From Pegoplata infirma (Eukaryota > Arthropoda > Insecta > Diptera > Anthomyiidae): a stretch of DNA of 64,000 nucleotides. Location of the stretch: contig OY992537.1 in assembly GCA_963921195.1 (NCBI GenBank), positions 20,358,642 through 20,422,641 on the forward strand, written 5' to 3'. This document shows positions 20,061 through 30,274 of the stretch, piece by piece. Positions within the stretch are counted from its first letter, which is position 1; every line of letters begins with the position of its first letter. Below the pieces are notes generated by a model, which made no database searches, had not been told where the DNA came from, and saw only the letters and a program-made list of their open reading frames with translations. A program made the translations under genes and the position numbers.

Positions 20061-23012
20061 CACTCAAAAAAAAACTTGTAAAGTTACCAATAAATCTCGT
20101 GATTTTACGAGGCTATTCTCGTAAAATATGACGTAGGTAAAATTCTCGTAAAATTACAAGGATTTCCTCGTAATTTTGAATGCACCAAAAATTGGTAAAA
20201 TAACCAATTTTATTGGTAAAAATATTGTTTTAAAACCGGAAAAATACAAAAAAAAAAATGGTAAACTTAAAAGAAAAAATGGTAAATATGTTTAAAAAAA
20301 TGGTAAATTTACAAAAAAAAAATTTTGTTAACAACATAAATCCTCGTAATAAAAGACTGGTTCCATTTTAAATAGCATAGGCAATCAGCCGATGGTGGTT
20401 CAATTTATCCAAAAATTAATATATCCATTCTTCTGATTTTTATTGAATTTCGGTTTTTGTTATTTAGTCGAAATTGTGAATGGTTCGCGTTTTATCGCTG
20501 TTCAAAGTTGGTATTTTGCAACAATTTTATGAAAAATACATAATGTTTAAATGATCGTATCTTTGGAACGCATCATCCGATTGTCACGAAATAAAGCGCA
20601 AAATAATGGTTATGTCCTGGTCTTAAAATAGAATTTTGAAAAAGGATAGGATGCTTTGCAAAAAGGATATTGAAATTAAAAAAATGTCCTTAATTTGCAA
20701 ATATCTCAAAATGCGTATCTTTAATTTTCCTATATTTTTTTGCACATATAGCCCTAAATATACTTAACAACATATGCAAATCCCAAATTGGGATGGTAAG
20801 CGGTTTAATTGTAAACGCGGTTTCATGAAACGCCTTATTGATTTTTGTTAATAACTCTCGTTTACAAATGAAAAACAATTTCTGCGCACTAACCGCGAAT
20901 AATTTTTTTATATGTATTTTTGATCGCTAAACTCAAAAATTTCATCAAAAGAACATTTCGCGAATAACTTTTTGTTTAATGAATTTTTTAGCGTTTTTTG
21001 GAGGTATTTTGACTATTTTTCTTATATCTTAAGTTCTGTTTATCTGATCTTCTCGCAATAAAAACCAAACTAAAGATAATCAAATTTCCAACAAATCCTA
21101 CATTCATCATTTTTTCATAAGTTCATAGCTTTACGCGCAAATAATTTTTTTAGCGTTATTTGGAGGTATTTTGACTATTTTTCTTATATCTTGAGTTCCG
21201 TTCATCTGATCTTTTCGCAATAAGAACCAAATTAAAGACAATCAAATTTCCAACAAATTCTTCATCCATTATTTTTATATCAGTTCATAACTTTACGCGC
21301 AATAGGCAAACATATGACTAAAATAAGTTTTTTGATTAACAAATCATTTAAAAAAAGTTTAAGAAATAGAAATCTTTGCAATTAATTGCATCTTTTTATT
21401 TATCTGCAAAGCCTGAACATTGAGAAATATAATAAAGTTGATTTGATGAAAATCTATAGGTTTACTCCGAAGTTATCACAAATTTTATGAATATACATGA
21501 TAAAATACAAAAAAAAATGATATTTTTTTACAATTTCTGTTTTTAAAATTTTTAAAAAATGAGCTTTGTTAATAAAAAATAGTTTTTCCTTGTTTGCCTA
21601 TTGCGCGTAAAGTTATGAACTGATATAAAAATAACGAATGAAGGATTTGTTGGAAATTTGATTGTCTTTAATTTGGTTCTTATTGCGAAAAGATCAGATG
21701 AACGGAACTCAAGATATAAGAAAAATAGTCAAAATACCTCCAAATAACGCTAAAAAAATTATTTGCGCGTAAAGCTATGAACTTATGAAAAAATGTTGAA
21801 TGTAGGATTTGTTGGAAATTTGATTGTCTTTAATTTGGTTTTTATTGCGAGAGAATCAGATAAACAGAACTTAAGATATAAGAAAAATAGTCAAAATACC
21901 TCCAAAAAACGCTAAAAAATTCATTAAACAAAAAGTTATTCGCGAAATGTTCTTTTGATGAAATTTTTGAGTTTAGCGATCAAAAATACATATAAAAAAA
22001 TTATTCGCGGTTAGTGCGCAGAAATTGTTTTTCATTTGTAAACGAGAGTTATTAACAAAAATCAATAAGGCGTTTCATGAAACCGCGTTTACAATTAAAC
22101 CGCTTACCATCCCAATTTGGGATTTGCATATGTTGTTAAGTATATTTAGGGCTATATGTGCAAAAAAAAATAGGAAAATTAAAGATACGCATTTTGAGAT
22201 ATTTGCAAATTAAGGACATTTTTTTAATTTCAATATCCTTTTTGCAAAGCATCCTATCCTTTTTCAAAATTCTATTTTAAGACCAGGACATAACCATTAT
22301 TTTGCGCTTTATTTCGTGACAATCGGATGATGCGTTCCAAAGATACGATCATTTAAACATCATGTATTTTTCATTAAATTGTTGCAAAATACCAACTTTG
22401 AACAGCGATAAAACGCGAACCATTCACAATTTTGACTAAATAACAAAAACCGAAATTCGACACAGATCTCGAGAATTGATATGCCAATTTTTATGCAAAT
22501 TAAAATAGGTAAGGTCGAAAAAGTGTTTTTTTTGTTTTCAAAAATTTTGGAATCCTTCAAAATCATTTTTTGTAAAATAACTGTTTTTTTTTGTAAATTA
22601 ACTACTCCTCCTTAAATTAATCCTCGTAATAAATTTTCAAAATTTGTCAACTTTTTTTTTAAATATTTTTCAATAAAAAAAAATACAAAAAAAAAGTTTT
22701 TTGTTAAACAACATAAATAAATCGTCGTATAACATAATTTTTGTAAAATAAAGTTTTTTTTTGTAATTCAACTAGAATCCTCGTAATAAAAACTTTGTTG
22801 TAAAATTACAGTTTTTTTTTTGTAAAATAACCTTTCAAAATGGTAGAATACAATTACGAAAATAAACTTGTAAAATTACCAATAAAACTGTAGTTCTCGT
22901 TTGAGCAAAGTACAAGATTTTTTGTTAAAGAACAAGGAAAATTGTTAAATATTGGTAGAACGGGATTACAAGGCATTTTACCAGGCGTTTTACCAGTTTA
23001 TTTTTTTGAGTG
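20061..23012 (+). mobile_element. CACTC-family TA element carrying a 2.2-kb insertion
   Basis: The termini CACTCAAAAAAAAACTTGT and TATTTTTTTGAGTG are inverted and flanked by TA (20059-20060, 23013-23014). Outside the insertion it matches the 750-bp copy at 49925-50674 nearly base for base: TCTCGTGATTTTACGAGG, CAAAAATTGGTAAAATAACC, TGTAGTTCTCGTTTGAGC and GGCGTTTTACCAGTTTA. It has no reading frame of its own. TA target and TIRs suggest a Tc1/mariner-type MITE (inference). Confidence 0.85.
20355..22558. mobile_element. Giant near-perfect palindrome (fold-back) inserted in a CACTC element
   Basis: The arms 20445-21311 and 21592-22459 are reverse complements with very few differences, separated by a unique spacer of about 280 bp. 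The mirrored 62-residue frames 20690-20878 (minus) and 22025-22213 (plus) differ at one residue. Each arm contains two tandem ~155-bp units (about 20985-21140 and 21145-21300, mirrored at 21600-21910). Comparison with the uninterrupted copy places the insertion between identical AAAA tracts (20351-20354, 22559-22562). The extreme ends GACTGGTTCCA and TGGAATCCTTC are short imperfect TIRs. The frames look accidental: no domain is recognised. Confidence 0.85.
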
Positions 23013-23014
23013 TA

Positions 23015-23475
23015 ACCAAGGTATAGATTCAAAATAATGTATTCATTTGCACATTTGTTTTGCCAACATATATAAACGCGTAATTTTAAGTGTCTATGAA
23101 ACTAGACCATATAAAAGAAACCACATATTTTTTACTTTTGTTAATATAAACAACAACAACAAACAAACATATAGCAATGCATTTTTAGCTACAACAGCTA
23201 CCGAATAAAAGCGTAGACACAAGCAAACAACAAATATAAAATGCACGTATCTACACAAAATGTCGTTGTTTATACAAAACTCACTCCAATATATTGACCA
23301 CAATTTCAGAGTTTGTCATTATAAAAAAACTTTGAAGCCTTATAACTTTTTAATAAGTTGTGATAGAAAGGTGCTTGCTGTGCCAATTTTCTAAGCAAAA
23401 ACTGTGCACCACTACGATGCGTTGAACTACCCCTAGGAGCGAAAATTTTTCCAAAAAAAATATGCAAGTGTCATA
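23015..23475. other. Non-coding DNA after the CACTC element
   Basis: Begins with the resumed dipteran repeat (ACCAAGGTATAGATTC); the rest is unremarkable. The frame 23094-23303 (minus) has no recognisable motif. Confidence 0.45.
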
Positions 23476-23477
23476 TG

Positions 23478-23572
23478 CTGTAACTTGGTAAGCCGGTTGA
23501 GCTTGGTTACAACTTGTTAAGCCGGTTGAGCTTGGTATTAAATTGATAAGCCGGTTGAGCTTTGTTTTTCAA
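23478..23572 (+). repeat. Three tandem copies of a ~30-bp unit (TAAGCCGGTTGAGCTTGGT)
   Basis: TAAGCCGGTTGAGCTTGGT-like units start near 23487, 23518 and 23549, separated by ACAACTTGT / ATTAAATTGA linkers. The core GCCGGTTGAGCTT is invariant. The array is short, GC-richer than its surroundings and found only here in the window. Confidence 0.85.
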
Positions 23573-24328
23573 TTGACTTTATTCATTAAAATTGAACTTA
23601 ATTTATAGTATAAAATTGCTTAGTTAGCACTTAAATTAACAGTGGGGAAATGTAGCAATGGACTAATATATTTAGTTAGATTCGTTAAGTACGAAACAAC
23701 GATCATCGTACAATACCAGAAGGGTTGACGGTCCAATAAGATTTACAGTAGAAGTTACCACAGTTTGACTGAGTATTCTCAGCTTAGTTCGCTGTAACTT
23801 CAATAGTTGTTGTACAATGCAAACAGTGTGTATCGTTCTGTACTTTGTATAATACTCATATTTCAGTTATCCAAAATACAGTAAAATACAGTTATGGTTA
23901 ACAACGCATTTAATTCATGCTACATATGCTACAATGCACTCTTTTCGCATAACCGTATATACGCTTAGCCATACAAATTTTAAATTATCCACGCTTATTC
24001 TTAAAGTGTATAATTATGGGCGTTAATTTTAAGCTTCGATAAAAAGTGATGCCAAGTTCACATTATCAATGAAATAGCATAAACACCAATCTTTTTTCTT
24101 GTTTTAGCATAGACATAAAACTTTTTATCTTGTTTGTCTTAATAAATTTTGACACACACCAACAGTGATGCCAAGTACATTTTGTTAAACGTGGATGAGT
24201 TGTCGGTTTAACGGTTAATGTTAACAAATATACGATTATGCGAAAACAGGGCTATAGTCACTAAACGAACTCTAATAAAAGTACTATCGTTAAAAAAAAT
24301 ATATTAAAATTCTGGAAAAAAGTAAAAG
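23573..24328. other. Non-coding DNA with a possible TIR pair
   Basis: CTTTTCGCATAACCGTATAT (23940) and ATATACGATTATGCGAAAAC (24228) are inverted and could bound a ~310-bp element. Within it, AGTGATGCCAAGT occurs twice directly (24046, 24165). No target duplication seen. The preceding 23600-23930 has no recognised feature. Confidence 0.4.
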
Positions 24329-24330
24329 TA

Positions 24331-25063
24331 CCCAGCAAAACTTAGATTACCAAATAAGGTATAAAATAAGGTATAGGATCTCTTATTTTATACATTGCAG
24401 CATTGATGATTTCAACAGGCGATGAGACTCAAAGTAATGCATCCACATTATCACAAAGAATACCAGTAAGGTATAAAATAAGTCATAAATTTATAACGAA
24501 GAATACGAGTAAGGTGTAAAATATATGATATTTTATAGGTTACGAGTAAGGTATATAATATAGCATACCAGAAAGTAATATATAAGGTGTTACGAGTAGT
24601 GAAAAAGTAATTTTGTATTAAATTTACTCACGTGTTTGTAAGTGAGTGTAAGTAGATAAAATATGCTCGTGAGTGTATGTCGTTCGAAATTTCCTGTCGT
24701 GAGCCCATCTCTGTTTAAACTTATGCATTTTTTTATAAAATAATTATTTTTTATGTTATTGTAATGCATTATGCATCCAATTATAAATAATGCATTATTT
24801 CAAACTTTCAAATAATACATAATGTAACCAAATATAAGTCATCCATGATTTAATGTTTAGAAATAATAAATATGAAATACATTTTTTCCAATAATCATGC
24901 ACTACGTAGCAAATTATTAGTAATGCATTATTTTTCACTTGAAAATAATACGTTGTGGAACAAATGTTTGGTAAGACATCATAAAATAATGCTACAAATA
25001 AGTTATATACATTACCTGGTAATATGTTATATAATCACTACCCATTACCAAAGTTTTGCTGGG
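24331..25063. mobile_element. CCCAGCAAAACTT TIR element flanked by TA
   Basis: The ends CCCAGCAAAACTT and AAGTTTTGCTGGG form a 13-base inverted repeat, directly flanked by TA (24329-24330, 25064-25065). The left interior has repeated GTATAAAATAAG/GTATAAAATA words (24358-24560) and the right interior ATGCATTAT/AATAATGCA words (24720-24990). There is no transposase. TA plus short TIRs fits a Tc1/mariner-type MITE. A piece of a hAT-like element (about 24600-24714) lies inside. Confidence 0.82.
24600..24714 (+). mobile_element. Right-end fragment of the TAGAGATGGGC hAT-like family
   Basis: TTACTCACGTGTTTGTAAGTG, ATATGCTCGTGAGTG and the terminus GTGAGCCCATCTCTG match the right end of the complete element at 60071-60640 (AACTCACGTGATTGTGAG, GTGCCCATCTCTA). 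The left end is missing, so it is a truncated copy. Confidence 0.65.
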
Positions 25064-25065
25064 TA

Positions 25066-25986
25066 ACCAGAAATTTTTAAGAAAAAATAATACAAATTAT
25101 TGTCACTAAAGTTATGACGATTTTGCATAACAATATTGTTAGACTCCATATTTCCGCTTTCTAGTAATCACAGGGTTTTTTATATATCTTCCTTGCAGTG
25201 CGTTATTATATAATTTTATTTATGTTTTTTTTTTTTTTTTTTGTAGATTTTTTAACACTTTCTCCCTAGGGAAATCATCAGAAAATGTTTTAATGGCAAT
25301 TGTTTTGTTCAGTGTCCCACAGTAAATTGCCACAATTTAAAAATTTCATTTATATTTTTATTTTTTTTTACTTTTTTTCGTTAAAGGTGTGTAAAATGTT
25401 TTTTATTAAACTTTTTTATTTTTGTTACAAACTTTTATTTGTTATGTGTGTGCATAAAAAAGTTTTGTAATTTTTTTACAAAAATTTTTGTATGATTTTT
25501 ATTATTATTTTTTTTTTTATAAAACACAATTTTTTTATCAGTTTAATCAAGAGATATAATATTGTTACAACATTGAAAATAATGATTTAAAAAAAAAAAT
25601 TCTTGATTGCATAGAGTTTAAATATATGATAGCGATTATTACCGCAAGCAATTGATATAACAAATAGGAAATTTTAAAATTTAAGATTTATAAAATGCAT
25701 ATTTTTAGGATTCGAACAATTTTTTTTGGAAATAACTTTAACATAATTAGGTATGAATTGATGGAAACTTTTCAATGCGAGAAACACCTAAGCACCTTAG
25801 GTGTCTTACCTTTTTAAGCAGTTTGTTAACACCGCACGAACTATTGGCCTTTGACAACCCCTAGAGAAATTTGATGCAAATTTTTATTGTAGAACTTTTT
25901 AACCCCTTAAACGTACGATTTAATTGTTTTTTGTGAGACTATTGGAAAAAGGGGCTAAAATTACACCTAAAACTTGGAAATAGAAG
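25066..25986. other. AT-rich non-coding DNA
   Basis: Poly-T and poly-A runs (25228, 25510). No repeat unit, termini or coding sequence recognised. Confidence 0.5.
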
Positions 25987-25994
25987 GTTAATAT

Positions 25995-26782
25995 TAGGGT
26001 TTGCAATGCGGTTTTAATCGTAACCGTTACTGCGGTTAACCGCACTATTTAACCATAACCGTAACCGCATAAAAAATCCTGTGGTTACGGTTAAGTTAAT
26101 TAACATACGATTTCTAGGGCAAAACTGTTTTTTTTTTTCGAAAAAAAAAAATGAAAAAAGGAACAACGAATAATTATTTTATTTATTTATAATGACAAAA
26201 ATGCCTCATAACATGACACTTTTTCTATTTCAAAACTATTTCAGTATCTGAAAATATTTCTGTAGAATAAATGTCCCAAATTCTGAGTCAATTTCTAATG
26301 AAAATATGTCTCATAGTCTGGGACTTTTTCTTTAGAAAATATTACTCAGAGTCTGAATAATTTTCTATTGAAAAAATATCTCAGAGACTAAAACTTTCTC
26401 TATAGAAAAAATACTTAAAATCTGAAAAATCTTTTAAAAAAAAATATGTCTTTCTGAGTCTTTTTTCTAATCTGAGAATTTTTTATGTTTTTCTACAGAA
26501 AAAAACTCTGAATCTAAAACTTTTGCTATAAAAAAATTTCAGCAATTGATCCTTTTTCGAAAATGAGCGGAAATTTAAGAGTATCTAAAAAATAAAATCC
26601 CTGGAATCCAATATTTTTTTAAAGAAAAAAAATGGCTATAAATTTAAGACACTTTTAAATAAAAAAAAATCTCAGAATCTAAAAATTGCTCAATCAAAAA
26701 AATATCTCAAAATCTATGTCTTTTTTACAGAAAAAAATGCGTCAGAAGCTGGTACTTTTGCTGCGGTTATTTGCAAACCCTA
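25995..26782. mobile_element. hAT-like non-autonomous element, TSD GTTAATAT
   Basis: The ends TAGGGTTTGCAA and TTGCAAACCCTA are perfect 12-base inverted repeats. GTTAATAT flanks both sides exactly (25987-25994, 26783-26790). The left subterminal region (26008-26100) is full of AACCGTAACCG / GCGGTTA words, with TGCGGTTATTTG near the right end. The middle (26200-26755) is filled with the palindromic TCTGAGAC-type minisatellite also found at 18.1 kb. No transposase. The 8-bp duplication and TAGGG start fit hAT. Confidence 0.88.
26200..26755. repeat. TCTGAGAC palindromic minisatellite inside the hAT-like element
   Basis: Degenerate units TCTGAGT...TTTTCTATTGAAAAAATATCTCAGA. They match the array at 18130-18865, so the array is either part of this element family or was captured by it. 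Confidence 0.75.
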
Positions 26783-26790
26783 GTTAATAT

Positions 26791-27182
26791 ATTCTAAGAA
26801 AAGAACCGCCATCAAATTTCACTGAAGACATCTATTAACAATATTTTTCTCAGAAGTATATTAAATACGTTTTTTCGACTTATTTCATACTTCTTTTGTG
26901 AAACACGATTTAACAATATATTTTTTTTTTTTTTATTTTTCGCGAAAAACGCGAATTGTATTAAAAGACCTAAGAGAGTCTGATATGGTATTTATATCCC
27001 CAATTACTGACTACAGTGAACTTTTTCTAAAGTGCAAAACTATTTTTTCTAGATCAATCCGCGTTTTCGCGGATTGATCTAGAAAAACTGGGAGACACGA
27101 GTATTTCGGCCCTACTCTCAGAATGTTTTGGTCCAATTCATGTGTTACAGCCAAAATTTAAAATTTGTCGGACAGTGTAATA
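26791..27182. other. Short non-coding interval with a perfect hairpin
   Basis: The only structure is the hairpin at 27045-27086 (separate entry). Nearby GCGAAAAACGCG (26942) is a second small CG-bearing hairpin. Confidence 0.5.
27045..27086. repeat. Perfect 19-bp hairpin with TTTT loop
   Basis: TTTTCTAGATCAATCCGCG (27045-27063), loop TTTT, then CGCGGATTGATCTAGAAAA (27068-27086): perfect complementarity over 19 bases. Such a tight, perfect stem is unlikely by chance in diverged DNA. It may be a fold-back centre or two abutted element ends. Confidence 0.9.
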
Positions 27183-27256
27183 ATTCACCTGCTAGTGAAT
27201 AAAAAAAATTTCACCAGCAGGTGAATAAAACGTTACATAATAATTTTTTTCCATGG
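27183..27256 (-). mobile_element. Reversed tail fragment of the composite repeat
   Basis: TTCACCAGCAGGTGAA (27210-27225), ATAAAACGTTACATAATAAT and an upstream ATTCACCTGCTAGTGAAT are the reverse complement of the composite tail (TTCACCAGCTGGTGAA next to ATAATTATGTAAC at 53060-53092). No head or core is present. Confidence 0.6.
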
Positions 27257-27713
27257 CAATGTCCATTAAAAAAAAAATCTTGTCAAATTACTAGAAAAAG
27301 TCTCGTAATCCCATCTAACCAATATTTGACAGTTTTCCTTGTTTTTTAACAAATAATTTTCGTTCAAAATTTAATTTCTTTTATAATTTTACTGTTTTTC
27401 TTGTTATTTTACAAATTTCCAAGATTTAAAAAAAAAAATTTACCAATTTTTGACAGTTTTCCTTGATTTTAACAAATAATTTTCGTTCTAAATTTATTTT
27501 TTTTTTTCGTAATTTTACAGTTTTTCTTGTAATTTAACAAATTTCCAAGATTTTTTACAAAAAAAAATCTAGTAAATCTACAAGAATTTCTTTTTAGTTT
27601 TATTTCGCCAAAAAAGTTGAAAATTTACAATTTTATTGGTAAAAATCTTGTAAAATTTCAAAAAAGCTCGTAATTTTTACTAGGAATTCTCATAAAATGG
27701 GAGGTAGCACAAC

Positions 27714-29077
27714 CCAGTTGGCAATATAAAATCACACCTGACATACTGCTGACTCTCCGTTTATGAAATCGCTGACATCTTCAATAGAGTTTTTCATCTT
27801 CAATAGAGTTTTAAATTTTCGATCTCGAAATCCCGGGAAATAGAGCGGGAATTCCCGGGAATTTTAATTTCTTTGAAATTTTTGTTTTTTCGACTTCTAT
27901 TGATTATTTTGTGTGTAATTTTTTCGAGATTTTAGTAAAATTCTTGATAATTAATGGCAGAAACGTACGCAGGGATCAGGAGGGCTTAAAAAATATTCCA
28001 AGAGACCCCTTCTAAATTAGATCTAAATCTTCGATAGGATATAATTATCAGAACCTGATCCTTTTTTTTAGAAGCTGAAAAATTTTCTTTTTGTTTCTAT
28101 AGAAAATATTTATGTCTCCGGACATGATTCTTTTTAAATCGATAAATTGATATAAAATTTGTGCAAGGAACGACTCTGAAATAAAAAAGTTTTTCTTTTA
28201 GAAAGCAGAATTTTTCAATTTTTTTTAATAACTTTTTGAGGTAAATTTTCTTATAATTTCATTTCTCTGAAACAGTTACATTCAGTTTCGGAGACATAAT
28301 TGAGAAATTCCTCTGAATCAGGATTCACGAATACATGTATTTCTTTCAAAAAATACATGTATTTTGAAAGATAATTTTAAAAAGTGCTCTTTTACCACCA
28401 GTGCCAGGGCTGGCAAGTAAGACTCTGAATACCACTATTGTGTTTTAGAGGCAAAACTTTGAGAACCAATTGTAATAATTAACTGAGATGAATAAGAAAA
28501 AATGATTAATTTTTATTATTAAAACAGATAAAGTTAGGTGAAGGAACATATTCCCTTAAAAATACTTTTTAAAAGACTTCGACATATTTGGACCTTTTTT
28601 TTATAAAAACTGTTTAACAAAAATTGTTATTTTTTACTCGAAACTTATTTTTTTTGTTTGTTTTAGAGGTACTAAATAAGATTTTTATGGTGGTAATAAA
28701 CATTATAAATACTGTAATCGCATTCATAAGGTTTTTATACATTTTTTTGACAAAAAATTTAGGTTTTTAGTTTTTGCGGGAATTCCCGGGATCCCGGGAA
28801 ATTTAAAAATGAATCCCGCTTTCCCGGGAAATGAAAAAGTCCGGGAAAAGAAAAACTCTAATCTTCATACAATTTTTCAAAATGTCATCAATGACATGTC
28901 AGCAGTTGGTCAGCAGTGTCCACCAGTATTGGTGGCCACTAACAATTCGTTTAAACAACCGCTGACCAACTGCTGACATGTCATTGATGACATTTTGAAA
29001 AATTGTATGAAGATGTCAGCAATTTTATAAAGGGAGAGTCAGCAGTATGTCAGGTGTGATTTTTTTGCCGAGTGGGA
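27714..29077. mobile_element. CCCA-ended fold-back element (CAGCAGTATGTCAGG arms)
   Basis: The left end CCCAGTTGGCAATATAAAATC and the right end TTTTTTTGCCGAGTGGG are inverted. Next to them ACACCTGACATACTGCTGACT returns inverted at 29036-29058. The inner arms 28861-28920 (ATCTTCATACAATTTTTCAA, TGACATGTCAGCAGTTGG) return inverted at 28957-29017 around a centre near 28935. A hAT-like element (27785-28860) splits the left arm. It interrupts the CACTC copy at GGTAGCA. Target duplication unclear. Confidence 0.75.
27785..28860. mobile_element. hAT-like element rich in CCCGGGAA, TSD ATCTTCAW
   Basis: The left end TAGAGTTTTTC and the right end GAAAAACTCTA are perfect inverted repeats. The flanks are ATCTTCAA (27777-27784) and ATCTTCAT (28861-28868). 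The right arm of the enclosing fold-back (about 29013-29020) holds the empty site, which reads ATCTTCAT in reverse complement, so the left copy mutated later. Subterminal CCCGGGAATTCCCGGG-type palindromes occur at both ends (27827-27862, 28778-28850). The first 19 bases are tandemly duplicated, so TAGAGTTTT recurs at 27804. No reading frame. Confidence 0.85.
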
Positions 29078-29259
29078 AAATCTAGAAAAGTTACCAAACC
29101 TCCTTGTAACTTTTATGGCGTCAAAAAAATGTAAATTTACAATTTTTTTGGTAAAAAGCTTGTAAAATTACAAAATAATTGATAAAAGGCTTGCCTGTGC
29201 CAGGGCTGGCAGGTAAGACTTTGAATACCCCTATTTTGTTTTTTTTTATTAAATTTTTT

Positions 29260-29330
29260 ATACCCTCTACTCTAGTGATAGAGGGTATATATAAGTTTGT
29301 CATTCCATTTGTAACTCATCGAATTACACC
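29260..29330 (+). mobile_element. Dipteran repeat end fragment (ACTCTAGTGATAGAGGG)
   Basis: ATACCCTCTACTCTAGTGAT, AGAGGGTATATATAAGTTTG and CATTCCATTTGTAAC match the ends at 40487 and 43548. Truncated. Confidence 0.6.
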
Positions 29331-29384
29331 GTCTGACAAAAATAAAAAAAAATCATTAAACATAAACTAGATTATATACGTTTG

Positions 29385-29905
29385 AAACTAGAGACTAAAT
29401 GTAGTTAAACTGCATTTACAGTTTTTCTTTTCGTGATCCTGTTTCCTTTTAAAAGGACTTCAAAGTTTTAAAAGGATTATACTAAAATATTTTTTAATAT
29501 TTGTACTTTTCCTAGGATGCCGCTGGTGATATCATATGAACGAGGAGGATCTCCTCTAATTTTACTATATTTAATTTTTACATATCAGGAAAAAGTAGGT
29601 AAGTTACGTCCTTTCAAAAATTTATCCTTAAATATCATTAAAAATTAAAAAAAAAAAAAATAAAGTTTTCAAATGACATTATTCAAATCCTTTTATACCG
29701 ACATGGCAAAATATAAAAATGACAAAATTAGGGTAGATCATCTTCTCTCATTTTCCATCACCAATGTCATCCTAGAACAAGTACAAACAATTAAAAAATA
29801 TTTTACAAAATGTATCCTTTAAAATTTCGAAGTCCTTTTAAAAGGAAACAGGATCACGAAATGGAAAACTGTAAATGTAGTTTTACTCAATTTGATCTCT
29901 ATTTT
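29385..29905. repeat. Inverted repeat pair, ~200-bp arms
   Basis: The left arm 29385-29600 (CAGTTTTTCTTTTCGTGATCC, CCTTTTAAAAGGACTTC) returns inverted at 29720-29905 (GAAGTCCTTTTAAAAGGAAA, GGATCACGAAATGGAAAACTG). A third copy of one arm lies at 40195-40440, next to the same dipteran repeat end, so the unit is a dispersed family rather than a local accident. Confidence 0.7.
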
Positions 29906-30266
29906 CAGACGTATTTGACACTTTTTTTAACAAGCTGGGCACCCTACTGGTAAAGTTAATTCGAGTACTCTGAATTTAATGGTGCTAGCCATTTTTCGAA
30001 ATTATCGCTTACATTCGCGATTTAAAATTTTGATGCTCAAGTACAATAAAAACGATATTTTTAAACTATTGCGATAATTTTTAAACTTAAAACCATTCAA
30101 GTCTGTTAAACTAACATAAAAAACCATAATACCATGAATTTTTTTTTGCGAAAAACATTTTTTGTTGGCGAAAAATATTTATTTTCGTGACAAAATTAGT
30201 GTAATATAAATATTTTTAGTTTGATTTGAATTTACGACAGCCATTTGGTGAATCTTGTTCGTGTAC
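29906..30266. other. Non-coding DNA, nothing recognised
   Basis: No repeat structure or coding sequence seen. Confidence 0.5.
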
Positions 30267-30274
30267 ACTAAATC

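Larger units (their letters stand above)
27268..29178 (-). mobile_element. CACTC-family element split by a fold-back
   Basis: The left part (27268-27713) carries TCTCGTAATCCCATCTAACC, CAGTTTTCCTTG (twice, at 27331 and 27458) and TAATTTTTACTAGGAATTCT. The right part (29078-29178) carries ATCTAGAAAAGTTACC and CTTGTAAAATTAC. It is reversed relative to the copy at 20061, and the order matches the copy at 9823. The 27300-27600 portion has a partial internal duplication. The ends are degraded. Confidence 0.6.

Noticed and set aside
20690..22213. Two mirrored 62-residue frames (20690-20878 minus, 22025-22213 plus)
   Set aside because: They are the same palindrome arm read on opposite strands. No domain, no start context, and their similarity is explained by the inverted repeat.
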